Positions 1 through 6,052 of a stretch of DNA of 6,246 nt are shown here, in pieces. The position numbers and the translations under genes were made by a program. Where the stretch lies: the NCBI GenBank assembly GCA_020345785.1, contig CP070771.1, positions 1,363,633 to 1,369,878 of the forward strand, given 5' to 3'. Position 1 is the stretch's first letter. Each line of letters starts with the position of its first letter. The notes under the pieces are model-generated. The model saw only the letters and a program-made list of their open reading frames with translations, was not told the DNA's origin and did no database searches. The DNA is from Desulfobacterales bacterium (GTDB lineage Bacteria > Desulfobacterota > Desulfobacteria > Desulfobacterales > JAFDCJ01).

Positions 1-419
1 ATCCTTGCATGGGTGCTTGGACCCCTACCCCGGGATGCCTCTCTGGTGCCATTGTCCGTTTCTTCCCAGAAAGTTCCAACCTCACCACAGTTCTACAAAG
101 TTCGGCACATCCAATTATACATCGCAATGCCACTTCAACGATGTCCGGATTTACGAGGCGGCAGTCATTCCTTTATGTTCAGGCTCCCATGCTTGCTAGG
201 CCCCCAGATGGCACCCACCGTGCAGGCTCTAAGTCCTGCAGGCAGCCGGGACGTTTACACCACGCAATGGACTGGAAGTTACCCCCCAGAACTGTGGTAT
301 CGCTACATGACCGAATCGGACAATTATCATGGCGGGACTTTCACCCGCTGGATTGCAGCCTTGTCGGCTGCTACCTAGAACCTCTCCGGGTCATCCACAA
401 GGTGGAGGGTTTAAATCAC
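1..419 (-). ncRNA. Group II intron RNA, 5' part (domain I region), cut by left window edge
   Basis: Read on the minus strand this stretch has the look of a bacterial group II intron 5' half. About 65-80 nt from the proposed 5' end comes a short stem (GCAGCC GACAA GGCTGC), then the typical domain I segment GCGGGTGAAAGTCCCGC (near 328-344). Further in are GACTTAGAGCCTGCAC-like and GGAACTTTCTGGGAAG-like segments, again of group II style. The 5' boundary is proposed at GTGAT (complement of 415-419). This only partly matches the GUGYG consensus, and a start at 422 (GTTGTG) is also possible. The catalytic domain V and the reverse transcriptase/maturase ORF are not in the window; they would lie to the left. 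Small plus-strand ORFs here are antisense to the structured RNA and are not credible genes. I am fairly sure of a group II intron, but not of its class or of whether it is complete. Confidence 0.72.
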
Positions 420-428
420 AACGAAATG

Positions 429-456
429 GATCAGGTCTACCCGCCTGGTCTTTTTT
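429..456 (+). terminator. Candidate rho-independent terminator
   Basis: A 7-bp stem (GATCAGG 429-435 with CCTGGTC 444-450, one G-U pair) has an 8-nt loop and is followed directly by six T residues (451-456). This is the classical intrinsic terminator layout on the plus strand. It would end a plus-strand transcript coming from the left, from before or across the intron insertion point. It overlaps the left arm of a larger inverted repeat (431-484). Confidence 0.5.
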
Positions 457-484
457 AATGATCATTCCGGGCTGGTAGACCTGA
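431..484. repeat. 11-bp perfect inverted repeat next to the intron 5' end
   Basis: TCAGGTCTACC at 431-441 is the exact reverse complement of GGTAGACCTGA at 474-484. After one mismatch the pairing continues with GCC/GGC (443-445 with 470-472). The hairpin begins about 12 bases upstream of the proposed group II intron 5' splice site, on the intron's sense side. It may be a bidirectional terminator, or the structured site that the intron recognised when it inserted. Confidence 0.6.
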
Positions 485-737
485 TAGGCCATTACATCTC
501 CGCTAACCCTGACCCCGTTAAAAGTTTAAGGCCGCTATTTTAAACCTAATCTGAGCGATTTCCAGCCTTTGGTAACCTCTAACCTGGCGGGCGTAAAGCC
601 CGCCCCTACCCAACAAGGTGGTCAGCGTCTCGTATGGGCGGGCTTTACGCCTGTCCGGACAGAACGGGCAACTCCAACCTTCTCATTGGCATCGCTCAAT
701 TCAGATTGAAATAAAGTCGGCCATGTCGCCAAAAGCG
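485..737. other. Intergenic stretch with REP-like palindromes, no gene seen
   Basis: No credible ORF or RNA gene is visible between the hairpin next to the intron and the end of the DUF3352-like gene. The stretch holds a weak GTTTAA/TTAAAC inverted pair (524-545) and the GC-rich palindrome cluster at 586-651. No clear intrinsic terminator follows the minus-strand gene that ends at 738. Confidence 0.6.
586..651. repeat. REP-like GC-rich palindrome pair
   Basis: GGCGGGC (586-592), a 5-nt loop and GCCCGCC (598-604) form a compact hairpin. The 16-bp sequence at 590-605 is repeated in perfect inverted orientation at 636-651 (GGGCGGGCTTTACGCC). The two copies are 30 bp apart, so the DNA can fold either as small local hairpins or as one long stem. 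This arrangement is typical of bacterial REP/BIME elements, which spread in intergenic DNA. Membership of a dispersed family cannot be shown from one window. Confidence 0.6.
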
Positions 738-2489
738 CTAGTTCGTTCCCATTTTATCGACTTCGGTATAAATCCGGCTTTCAATTTTTGCTTCGGCAAT
801 AAAGGAACGGAAGCCGACGGTTTTGTACATTTTCAGGCCGTCGACGAGCGGGTTGATGACCTGCTCGGCAACCGGCGTGAATTGACGGGCCTTGTCCGGA
901 TTGGCATAGGCTGCCATCGAACTGCCCCATCTCATTATTTCAGGAACGGTATCGATCAATTGGTCGAATTTTACAAACGCCAACTGATTGTTTTTATCCG
1001 AAAGGCCTTTGTCAATCGCTTTAAATGCGTCGCTGCCGGTAATATTTCGGCCGTTATTCATCGTATCGATATAGGACTTGATCATATTCGTGTTGACAGC
1101 CAGAATGCAGTAGCCGTTAATGTAAGCGTAACATGGGCTTAAATCGCTGCCGAAAGGCAGCTGCAGGTATTTTATCCGTTGCGACTTATATTCATCTATC
1201 AAAACCGGCATATCACTTTTGCCGACAGCCTGTAGGATGATTTTTTCGGCAACTTCGGGCCGCGCACTCTGAATAAACAGTCCAAGCTCCGGGATCGGAA
1301 ACATGCCGCCGGTTTTGACGCTGCTCAAGGCCATGCCCCATTGCGGGCCGAAAGCGTCGACCAGCTCGTCTAAAGACACGCCGAATTTTTGCTGCAGGTT
1401 GGCGTTGACGGCTTCGATATCTTCGGGTTTGAAATCTTCAGATTGCGTCAAACTGTCATAGTAAAGTCTTAAATCAAGAGTGTTTTGCCAGGTAAAACCG
1501 AGGGTATTTTCCGGCAGCATGGCAAGCATCCCCCCGATTTCCGGCTTCACATTCAACATCCTGGCAAATTGCGGCTCCAATGCATCCCGGTCAACCAAAA
1601 CCACGATCTTCTTTTGTAGGACGGTACTGCCGTCATCATAGGCCGCATATCCGCCGGCAATAAATCCGTTCAGCTGGGTTAACTGCTTTTCGATAAATCC
1701 TGCATCCGGGCGGCCGGCCATCTTTTTTGAAAGCAGGACCGTCCCCATCCTATACAACTCATCGATGTTGATAAAGCCAAAAGCTTCCGCCTCCGGTTGG
1801 CCCTGAAGTTCGCGCTCGACCGTCTGAAAGTCGGCGTTTTGCATAAGCGAAGTTTCAGGTCGTTGCAGGGTGTCCAGGCATCTCACCACCGGCTCCCGGT
1901 TCAGGGCGAGAACCACGAGCCCGTTGGTGACGGTATAGTGCACGTCGACACCCGGCTGCCATTCAAAACGGTTGATTTCCCATTGATGATAGGTTTCGCT
2001 GGCAACCTGAATGTCTGCGGTAAACATTTGCTTGAGCCAATCAAGGAGTTTGGCCGGATGTCTGGGGCGCAGGACGATGGCCAGCGCCCTGGCGATTTCT
2101 TCTTCTGTTATCTTTGCGGCATCCGTAAAATCGGCAGGCAATACCGCCAGGGTCACCTGTTGTCCGAACAAAGCATCAAACCAGGTGCTGTCAAGGGTCT
2201 CTTTGACGCCGGCGATAAAATTTTCAGCTTCTTTAATGGAAGCCGGCGGTGTTCCCAATTCCGTCAATACGGAATTCAGATCAATCTGAGAAACAGCTTG
2301 CCCGAGGCGGCCGGAACGAAACTTGTCGATACTTTGCTTGAAATGTTCGAACCGAACTGTTGCCAGGGTTTCGGCCGGCAGCAGCTGTTCGGCGGTATAT
2401 TTTTCAGAGAAAGACCGGTAATAAAAATAGTACGCGCCGGCGGCCGTCACCATGCATAACAGCACGGTGACGATAATGATTTTTTTCAT
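738..2489 (-). CDS. Membrane-anchored DUF3352-like exported protein with internal duplication
   Basis: This 583-residue protein starts with a short basic stretch and one hydrophobic segment (about residues 4-24), so it is probably anchored in the inner membrane and faces the periplasm. No good lipobox is present. The first mature motif, LLPAETLATVRF (36-47), is typical of DUF3352-type proteins, whose function is unknown. The body looks like two copies of one module of about 210 residues. In copy 1 (36-250) LLPAETL, DALFGQQVTLAV, LAIVLRPRHPAKLL and VTNGLVVLALN follow in order. In copy 2 (about 323-530) MLPENTL, DAFGPQWGMAL, LGLFIQSARPEVAEKI and YINGYCILAVN match in the same order. The ATG at 2489 is supported by a GAAGGA ribosome site about 10 nt upstream. 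The gene diverges from the transporter at 2880. No enzyme motif is visible. The coding call is strong and the family call moderate. Confidence 0.85.
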   Translation of the reverse strand: MKKIIIVTVLLCMVTAAGAYYFYYRSFSEKYTAEQLLPAETLATVRFEHFKQSIDKFRSGRLGQAVSQIDLNSVLTELGTPPASIKEAENFIAGVKETLDSTWFDALFGQQVTLAVLPADFTDAAKITEEEIARALAIVLRPRHPAKLLDWLKQMFTADIQVASETYHQWEINRFEWQPGVDVHYTVTNGLVVLALNREPVVRCLDTLQRPETSLMQNADFQTVERELQGQPEAEAFGFINIDELYRMGTVLLSKKMAGRPDAGFIEKQLTQLNGFIAGGYAAYDDGSTVLQKKIVVLVDRDALEPQFARMLNVKPEIGGMLAMLPENTLGFTWQNTLDLRLYYDSLTQSEDFKPEDIEAVNANLQQKFGVSLDELVDAFGPQWGMALSSVKTGGMFPIPELGLFIQSARPEVAEKIILQAVGKSDMPVLIDEYKSQRIKYLQLPFGSDLSPCYAYINGYCILAVNTNMIKSYIDTMNNGRNITGSDAFKAIDKGLSDKNNQLAFVKFDQLIDTVPEIMRWGSSMAAYANPDKARQFTPVAEQVINPLVDGLKMYKTVGFRSFIAEAKIESRIYTEVDKMGTN

Positions 2490-2879
2490 GCGGGTTTTCC
2501 TTCAGTTTTCAGTAATCTATTCACAAGCCCGAAAGTGTTATTTTTCAGGACGGATTAATTGGGATATCGGTTTTTTCATATAAAACTTTACAATTCTTCT
2601 TTGTGCCTTAGGCGCTTAGTTGTAGGATATCCACAATTTATTGTCGATGTTGCCGATTGCTATTATTCAAATGACTTGGCGATAAATTTGCTGCCCATCA
2701 GGGGCCGCTTCTGCCGGGCGGATAAGCGACTAGACTCTTTAGTCATAGCCTATTTTTGCATTTTAGGGTATGATATGCAAAAATACAAAGTGTAGTATAG
2801 CTGAAATCGGCATAAAACAACATACCACACACAACCAACAACAGGCACCCTGATCATTTCAGGTTTAAAGGAGACTGAG
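2490..2879. other. Divergent intergenic region (390 bp), no credible gene
   Basis: This gap separates two divergent genes and should hold both promoters. A 78-codon TTG-started frame at 2559-2795 lacks a ribosome site and any recognisable domain, so I do not call it. The region is AT-rich. Its clearest structure is the inverted repeat at 2751-2785. No convincing -35/-10 pair was found for the minus-strand gene. Confidence 0.5.
2751..2785. promoter_or_regulatory. Perfect 11-bp inverted repeat, possible operator upstream of YdcZ-like gene
   Basis: TATTTTTGCAT (2751-2761) and ATGCAAAAATA (2775-2785) are exact reverse complements separated by 13 bp. The spacer ends in TATGAT (2769-2774), a good -10 box match, although no good -35 lies 16-18 bp upstream. 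It sits about 95 bp before the GTG of the YdcZ-like gene. A repressor site covering the promoter is the simplest reading. There is no T-run, so a terminator is unlikely. Confidence 0.4.
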
Positions 2880-3317
2880 GTGAACGCGATTACTCCACTG
2901 ATCATCATTGCGGCAATCGGAGGTACGGCCATCACGCTGCAGGGCCAGTTTATGGGTTTGATGGACAAGGCCATCGGCACCAAAGAGAGCGTCTTCATCA
3001 CCTATGCCGGCGGCGGGCTGCTGGCCGGTGTTTTGATGCTGGCAGCGCGCGGCGGCAACCTGAAAGCCTGGCATTCGGTTCCCTGGTATACATTGGGTGC
3101 CGGTGCGATCGGTTTGGTTATCGTGGGAACCATCGGCTATACCGTACCGCGTCTAGGCCTCACCAGAGCTTTCACCGTCATCGTCGCCGCCCAGCTTATC
3201 GTGGCCGCACTGCTGGACCACTTCGGTCTGCTGGGGGCAGCCACACGCTCTCTGGATTTAAGCCGCTTGCTGGGAATCGGCATCCTTGTTCTGGGTGTCT
3301 GGTTGACCACAAGGTAA
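2880..3317 (+). CDS. DMT-superfamily small transporter, YdcZ/DUF606 family
   Basis: This 145-residue integral membrane protein has five hydrophobic segments (about 4-22, 38-56, 70-88, 93-112 and 127-143). The C-terminal half carries the family pattern: glycine-rich TM3, PRLG (90-93), VAAQL (102-106), DHFGLLG (113-119), then a last helix LLGIGILVLGVWL. The length is that of a normal single-domain YdcZ protein, a half-size relative of drug/metabolite transporters. Such proteins often work as dimers or pairs. The substrate is unknown. The GTG start is chosen because AAAGGAG (2867-2873) lies 6 nt upstream. No partner transporter gene is adjacent, and the next gene is a different small membrane protein 172 bp away. 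Regulation may act through the inverted repeat at 2751-2785. Confidence 0.88.
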   Translation: MNAITPLIIIAAIGGTAITLQGQFMGLMDKAIGTKESVFITYAGGGLLAGVLMLAARGGNLKAWHSVPWYTLGAGAIGLVIVGTIGYTVPRLGLTRAFTVIVAAQLIVAALLDHFGLLGAATRSLDLSRLLGIGILVLGVWLTTR

Positions 3318-3489
3318 AGCGGCAAGAAGGTTCCGAGCTTTCAGGAAGCAGTCAAAAACTAAGCCTAAAATGGTCTTTGTGTTTCTCACAGAGAGCGCAG
3401 AGTTCCCGGAGTTTATTTAATCTTAATTCCTGAGTGGCAAGGTCAGATCGATTTGCCATTCCGCTTTCAGGCGAGCATTTGGTAGATAG

Positions 3490-3885
3490 ATGAGGCAAGA
3501 GCAAAGAAAGGGCAAAAGTTTCTGGAAGCTGCTGACGGCAGCGGCCATCGGAGCCGTCAGTGTGTGCGCAGCACAATTTGGCCTGTGGCTGGTCTTTTTT
3601 GCTGTCACCTCGCTGTTGGGAGTTTATCTACTCACCGGAATGTATTTCTTGGCCTGGCCCATAGTTTTTCCCATTTATACGTTTCCCGTGGTATTTGTAC
3701 TGCTGCTGATCATCATACCAATGTTACGCAAACCTTATCTGGGGGTGTTAAGCGCTTATCATTTCTGGATGATAATTATCCTTCCGGTTGTACTAGTGGC
3801 ATTCACGGTAATGGTAGCCACCTGCCCCCTGGACATCGGGGGGAATTTGTGGACCAGGGGTTTCGAGGCTTTCGGAACAGATTAG
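3490..3885 (+). CDS. Small membrane protein of unknown function, stop codon at MITE junction
   Basis: I do not recognise this 131-residue protein. A basic N-terminus (MRQEQRKGKSFWK) is followed by hydrophobic segments at about 14-30, 31-55, 57-79 and 91-111, then a short polar tail with CPLDIGG (112-118). It is rich in aromatic residues, as expected for a membrane protein. The ribosome site before the ATG is weak, so the start is moderately certain. The TAG stop at 3883-3885 consists of the TA target dinucleotide plus the first G of the transposon-like element at 3885-4093. Joining the flanks without the element reads GAT TAG TAG, so the original gene very probably ended at the same place and the C-terminus is intact. 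It follows the YdcZ-like gene in the same direction but 172 bp downstream, so co-transcription is uncertain. Confidence 0.6.
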   Translation: MRQEQRKGKSFWKLLTAAAIGAVSVCAAQFGLWLVFFAVTSLLGVYLLTGMYFLAWPIVFPIYTFPVVFVLLLIIIPMLRKPYLGVLSAYHFWMIIILPVVLVAFTVMVATCPLDIGGNLWTRGFEAFGTD

Positions 3886-4093
3886 AAGCCATCTCAAAAA
3901 AAGGATTTTGGTTCAATCCTCCAGAGGCGGACAAGAATTGCGGCGGGGCCGAGTTTCCCCGCATAGCGGGATGACCCGTCTAATCTTGTTTTCTTTGTGG
4001 GTCTTAAACCGCAGGAATACATCAGTATTTCGAGGATTTAAAACGAGGCACCAACAAAAAGTTTGGGCCAAAAGACTTTTTTGAGATAGCTTC
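3885..4093. mobile_element. MITE, 209 bp, with TA target duplications (Tc1/mariner-IS630 type)
   Basis: The ends are imperfect terminal inverted repeats. The left end reads GAAGCCATCTCAAAAAA, and the right end, reverse complemented, reads GAAGCTATCTCAAAAAA (one mismatch in 17). Similarity continues inward through TTTTGG and CAA to about 31 bp. TA flanks both ends (3883-3884 and 4094-4095), the target duplication made by IS630/Tc1-mariner transposases. The element is too short to code for a transposase and would have to be moved by one elsewhere. Its interior holds GC-rich hairpins (GCGGGG 3943-3948 with CCCCGC 3957-3962; CCCGC/GCGGG 3958-3970) that could affect the 3' end of the upstream mRNA. 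Confidence 0.75.
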
Positions 4094-4191
4094 TAGTAGA
4101 ACCCGGCACTTGCATAATTGTTGTCCAAAAAAACCGGCTAAGTTGGCCGAGTAAATAAATACGAGTATATCGGGCAATAGAAGTTGAAATA

Positions 4192-4254
4192 ATGGAGTGT
4201 TGGAGTGCTGAAGTATTGGATTTTTTCAATAACTCCACCATTCCACTGCTCCAT
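4192..4254. repeat. Long imperfect palindrome (27/28-bp arms)
   Basis: The left arm 4192-4218 begins ATGGAG and ends ATTG. The right arm 4227-4254 is its imperfect reverse complement, with about 22 matching positions and one extra base, around an 8-nt T-rich loop. The arms themselves are built of TGGAGT-like units. It looks like a small dispersed palindromic repeat, or a transcript-level hairpin between the MITE and the next gene. No coding capacity is visible. Confidence 0.55.
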
Positions 4255-4261
4255 ACCTTTC

Positions 4262-4280
4262 GCCTTGAGCCTTGAGCCTT
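4262..4280. repeat. Short tandem repeat, unit GCCTTGA
   Basis: GCCTTGA occurs twice head to tail (4262-4275), followed by a partial third copy (GCCTT). It sits just after the palindrome at 4192-4254 and may belong to the same repeat unit. The copy number is too small to call it a functional array. Confidence 0.45.
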
Positions 4281-4428
4281 TTGCCATTTCGAAAAATGCA
4301 ACAACCGGGCTGATAGAAGCAGCATGTAAAATATTTTGATAATGATGTTCTTACATTATCTCGGCGTATCCCACATTTTTTGCAGAACTTGGGGTCAAGA
4401 TCAATATCATTAAGGGGTATCCTCTACC
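4281..4428. other. Intergenic leader of the small membrane protein gene
   Basis: Together with the MITE and palindromes this completes a gene-free stretch of about 540 bp (3886-4428). The part nearest the gene is AT-rich and holds no clear -35/-10 pair or RNA element. The only translation signal is AAGGGG at 4412-4417. Confidence 0.4.
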
Positions 4429-4698
4429 ATGACATTTATTCGATTTGCCTGCTTGATTCCCATATTTCTCTGGATCGGGCTGAATGCATATGTTGAACAA
4501 TTTGAAGGATGGGGTCAGTGGGCGGCCGCGCCGATCCTTCTCATTCCGCTCTTAGCCAGCGCAGTGTTTATATTAATAGGCCTGGCGAGGGTTTGGTCCA
4601 ATTACCACCGGCAACGAGCCATTTCTAAAGTTGATGTTTTCGCCACGTTCATATCCGGGCTTCCGATAATGATCGTCTGCATTGGAAATTTGATGTAA
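4429..4698 (+). CDS. Small three-helix membrane protein of unknown function
   Basis: This 89-residue protein matches no family that I know. It is almost entirely hydrophobic, with likely membrane helices at about 4-22, 32-55 and 69-87. A short polar loop after helix 1 contains YVEQFEGWGQW (21-31), and a basic loop lies between helices 2 and 3 (RVWSNYHRQRAISK, 54-67). By the positive-inside rule the basic loop should be cytoplasmic, leaving the first loop and the C-terminus outside. AAGGGG lies 11 nt before the ATG, a somewhat long spacing. The gene stands alone, converges with the aminotransferase gene (11-bp gap), and no shared terminator hairpin is evident between them. Regular hydrophobic periodicity and a plausible ribosome site support a real gene, but conservation is untested. 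Confidence 0.6.
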   Translation: MTFIRFACLIPIFLWIGLNAYVEQFEGWGQWAAAPILLIPLLASAVFILIGLARVWSNYHRQRAISKVDVFATFISGLPIMIVCIGNLM

Positions 4699-4709
4699 AA
4701 AGGCTACAT

Positions 4710-5930
4710 TCACAAGTACCTCCTCAAGCAATCAGACAGTCGTTTGACTGCCTCGGCAAGCTGGAATTTTGAAGCGTAGGAAAAGTTGATTCTCATATGA
4801 TTTTTAGCCGCATTTTCTCCGTAGAACACTTCACCCGGAACAAAAGCCACTTTGAATTTAACTGCTTCATAAAATAACTCAAGGGTATCGATTGCTTCGG
4901 GTACCGTTGCCCATAGGAAAAGTCCGCCTTGGGGTTTGGTCCAGGTGACACCCATATCTGCCGGGAAATATTCCTGCAGGGCATCCAGAAATAGGGAGAG
5001 CTTTTCCCGGTAATAATTCCGGCAGTTTTCCAAATGCGCTTTCCAATCCATTTCCTGCAAAAATGCAGTACACATATCCTGGTTATACTTAGGGGTGTTT
5101 AGGGTACTGCCCTCTTTAATATTGATCATTTTTTCGATGACATCCTGCGGCCCGATATTGAATCCCACCCGCATTCCCGGACAGAACAGCTTTGAAAATG
5201 TATAAACCCCGATGACATGGCCGCCGTTTCGATTTTGATCCAGCTCAAAAAGCGAAGGAAGATTATCGCCGTAATAGCGTAGGGTACGGTAGGGACTGTC
5301 CTCGACGATCGGGACATTATATTCGTAGCTCAAATCCAGCAGCGCTTCGCGCTTTTCAATACTCATCGATATTCCGGAAGGGTTCTGAAAATCGGGCACC
5401 ACATATATGAATTTCAGCGGGATGTTTTGATTTTTCAGCATTTCAATTTTTTTGCGAAAACCTTCGATATCGGAACCGTCATCTTCAATATCAACACCTG
5501 CAAATACGGGACGCTGCATCTGAAACGCAACGATCGCACCGGCAAAAGTCGGCCGATCGAGAATGACGGCATCACCGGGATTTAAAAAAAGCCGGCCGGT
5601 CAGATCCAACCCCTGCTGTCCGGAGGAAGTTATGACAATATTTTCTTTTGAAATGGTGATCCGATCATCTTTCAAGAATTGAATTACGGCTTCGATCAGT
5701 TTCATGTCACCGGAGATGTCCGTATACTGCATGATCGTATCGGAGTCTTCCTGCAGTCTTTTTTGCGAAACCTGCTGCAGCTCATCCTTTAAAAATATAT
5801 CCGGTGACGGCAGTCCGCCTGCTAGGGAAATTATTTCCGGATCGTGCAGTAGTTTAAATAATTTCCCGATAGAGTACCCTTCATAATTTTTGATATTGTC
5901 CGCAAATCGGGACATCCAGTCTTTTGGCAT
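4710..5930 (-). CDS. PLP-dependent aminotransferase, fold type I (LysN / MocR-like, 2-aminoadipate aminotransferase type)
   Basis: This 406-residue cytoplasmic enzyme should transfer an amino group between an amino acid and a 2-oxo acid using pyridoxal phosphate. Recognisable landmarks in order are ISLAGGLPSPDIF (34-46), the cofactor phosphate loop SSGQQGLDL (102-110), PDFQNPSG (179-186, Asn183), VEDSPYR (209-215, Asp211 contacting the PLP ring nitrogen), TFSK (Lys247, the Schiff-base lysine), PGMRVGF (251-257), PQGGLFLW (333-340) and HMRINFSY (378-385, Arg380 for the substrate carboxylate). All key residues are present. The sequence strongly resembles Thermus LysN and related broad-specificity aromatic/2-aminoadipate aminotransferases. 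No DNA-binding domain is fused, so it is not a MocR regulator. The ATG at 5930 is preferred over an in-frame one at 5981: AAAGGAG (5936-5942) lies 5 nt before it, and the upstream ATG falls inside the proposed promoter. The exact substrate cannot be read from the sequence. Confidence 0.92.
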   Translation of the reverse strand: MPKDWMSRFADNIKNYEGYSIGKLFKLLHDPEIISLAGGLPSPDIFLKDELQQVSQKRLQEDSDTIMQYTDISGDMKLIEAVIQFLKDDRITISKENIVITSSGQQGLDLTGRLFLNPGDAVILDRPTFAGAIVAFQMQRPVFAGVDIEDDGSDIEGFRKKIEMLKNQNIPLKFIYVVPDFQNPSGISMSIEKREALLDLSYEYNVPIVEDSPYRTLRYYGDNLPSLFELDQNRNGGHVIGVYTFSKLFCPGMRVGFNIGPQDVIEKMINIKEGSTLNTPKYNQDMCTAFLQEMDWKAHLENCRNYYREKLSLFLDALQEYFPADMGVTWTKPQGGLFLWATVPEAIDTLELFYEAVKFKVAFVPGEVFYGENAAKNHMRINFSYASKFQLAEAVKRLSDCLRRYL

Positions 5931-5962
5931 GGGATCTCCTTTGATATTGATTCTTGCTCTGC

Positions 5963-5991
5963 AATTTAGCGTAAAGCGCACATGGACGCAA
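5963..5991 (-). promoter_or_regulatory. Candidate promoter of the aminotransferase gene
   Basis: On the minus strand TTGCGT (-35, complement of 5986-5991) and TAAATT (-10, complement of 5963-5968) are 17 bp apart. This is the ideal sigma-70 spacing, with moderate box matches. Transcription would start near 5956, leaving a leader of about 25 nt that contains the AAAGGAG site. It supports translation from 5930. Confidence 0.4.
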
Positions 5992-6012
5992 CAAAGAAAT
6001 ATTTAAAATTGG

Positions 6013-6042
6013 TTGACATTAAGTATATATTTAATATATAAA
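6013..6042 (+). promoter_or_regulatory. Promoter of brnT with embedded AT palindrome (probable autoregulatory operator)
   Basis: A perfect -35 box TTGACA (6013-6018) is followed by TATATA (6035-6040, 16-bp spacing) or TATAAA (6037-6042, 18-bp spacing). Between and over the -10 lies a palindrome, TATATAT (6024-6030), TTA, ATATATA (6034-6040). BrnT/BrnA systems are known to be repressed by BrnA binding at their own promoter, so this is the natural candidate operator. Transcription would begin only a few bases before the ATG at 6053. Confidence 0.6.
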
Positions 6043-6052
6043 TTATACCATT

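Noticed and set aside
9..458. Overlapping plus-strand ORFs of 149 and 121 codons
   Set aside because: They lie antisense to the group II intron RNA, have proline/arginine/cysteine-rich low-quality sequence and lack a ribosome site. Such ORFs are often annotated over structured RNAs.
618..1142. 174-codon plus-strand ORF
   Set aside because: It is antisense to the 3' part of the DUF3352-like gene and starts inside the REP-like repeats. It shows no domain.
1797..2459. 220-codon plus-strand ORF
   Set aside because: It is long but fully antisense to the DUF3352-like gene, whose protein is coherent with a signal anchor and ribosome site. The antisense product has no recognisable features.
2559..2795. 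78-codon TTG-started ORF in the divergent intergenic region
   Set aside because: No ribosome site and no domain. It runs through the inverted repeat at 2751-2785.
3372..3410. Stretch with CTCACAGAGAGCGCAGAG-like sequence between two genes
   Set aside because: It resembles a short dispersed repeat that I have a vague impression of from environmental genomes, but no inverted arms, duplication or second copy is visible here.
3564..3974. 136-codon plus-strand ORF overlapping the small membrane protein
   Set aside because: It is another frame of the membrane protein gene and continues into the MITE. Composition does not look coding.
4262..4280. Possible CRISPR-like array
   Set aside because: Only two and a half 7-bp units with no spacers. 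No CRISPR repeat is present anywhere in the window.
4038..4325. 95-codon minus-strand ORF
   Set aside because: It runs across the MITE end, the palindrome and the tandem repeat, so its sequence is repeat-derived.
5931..5981. 17-residue N-terminal extension of the aminotransferase
   Set aside because: An excellent ribosome site precedes the ATG at 5930, and the upstream ATG falls within the likely promoter.
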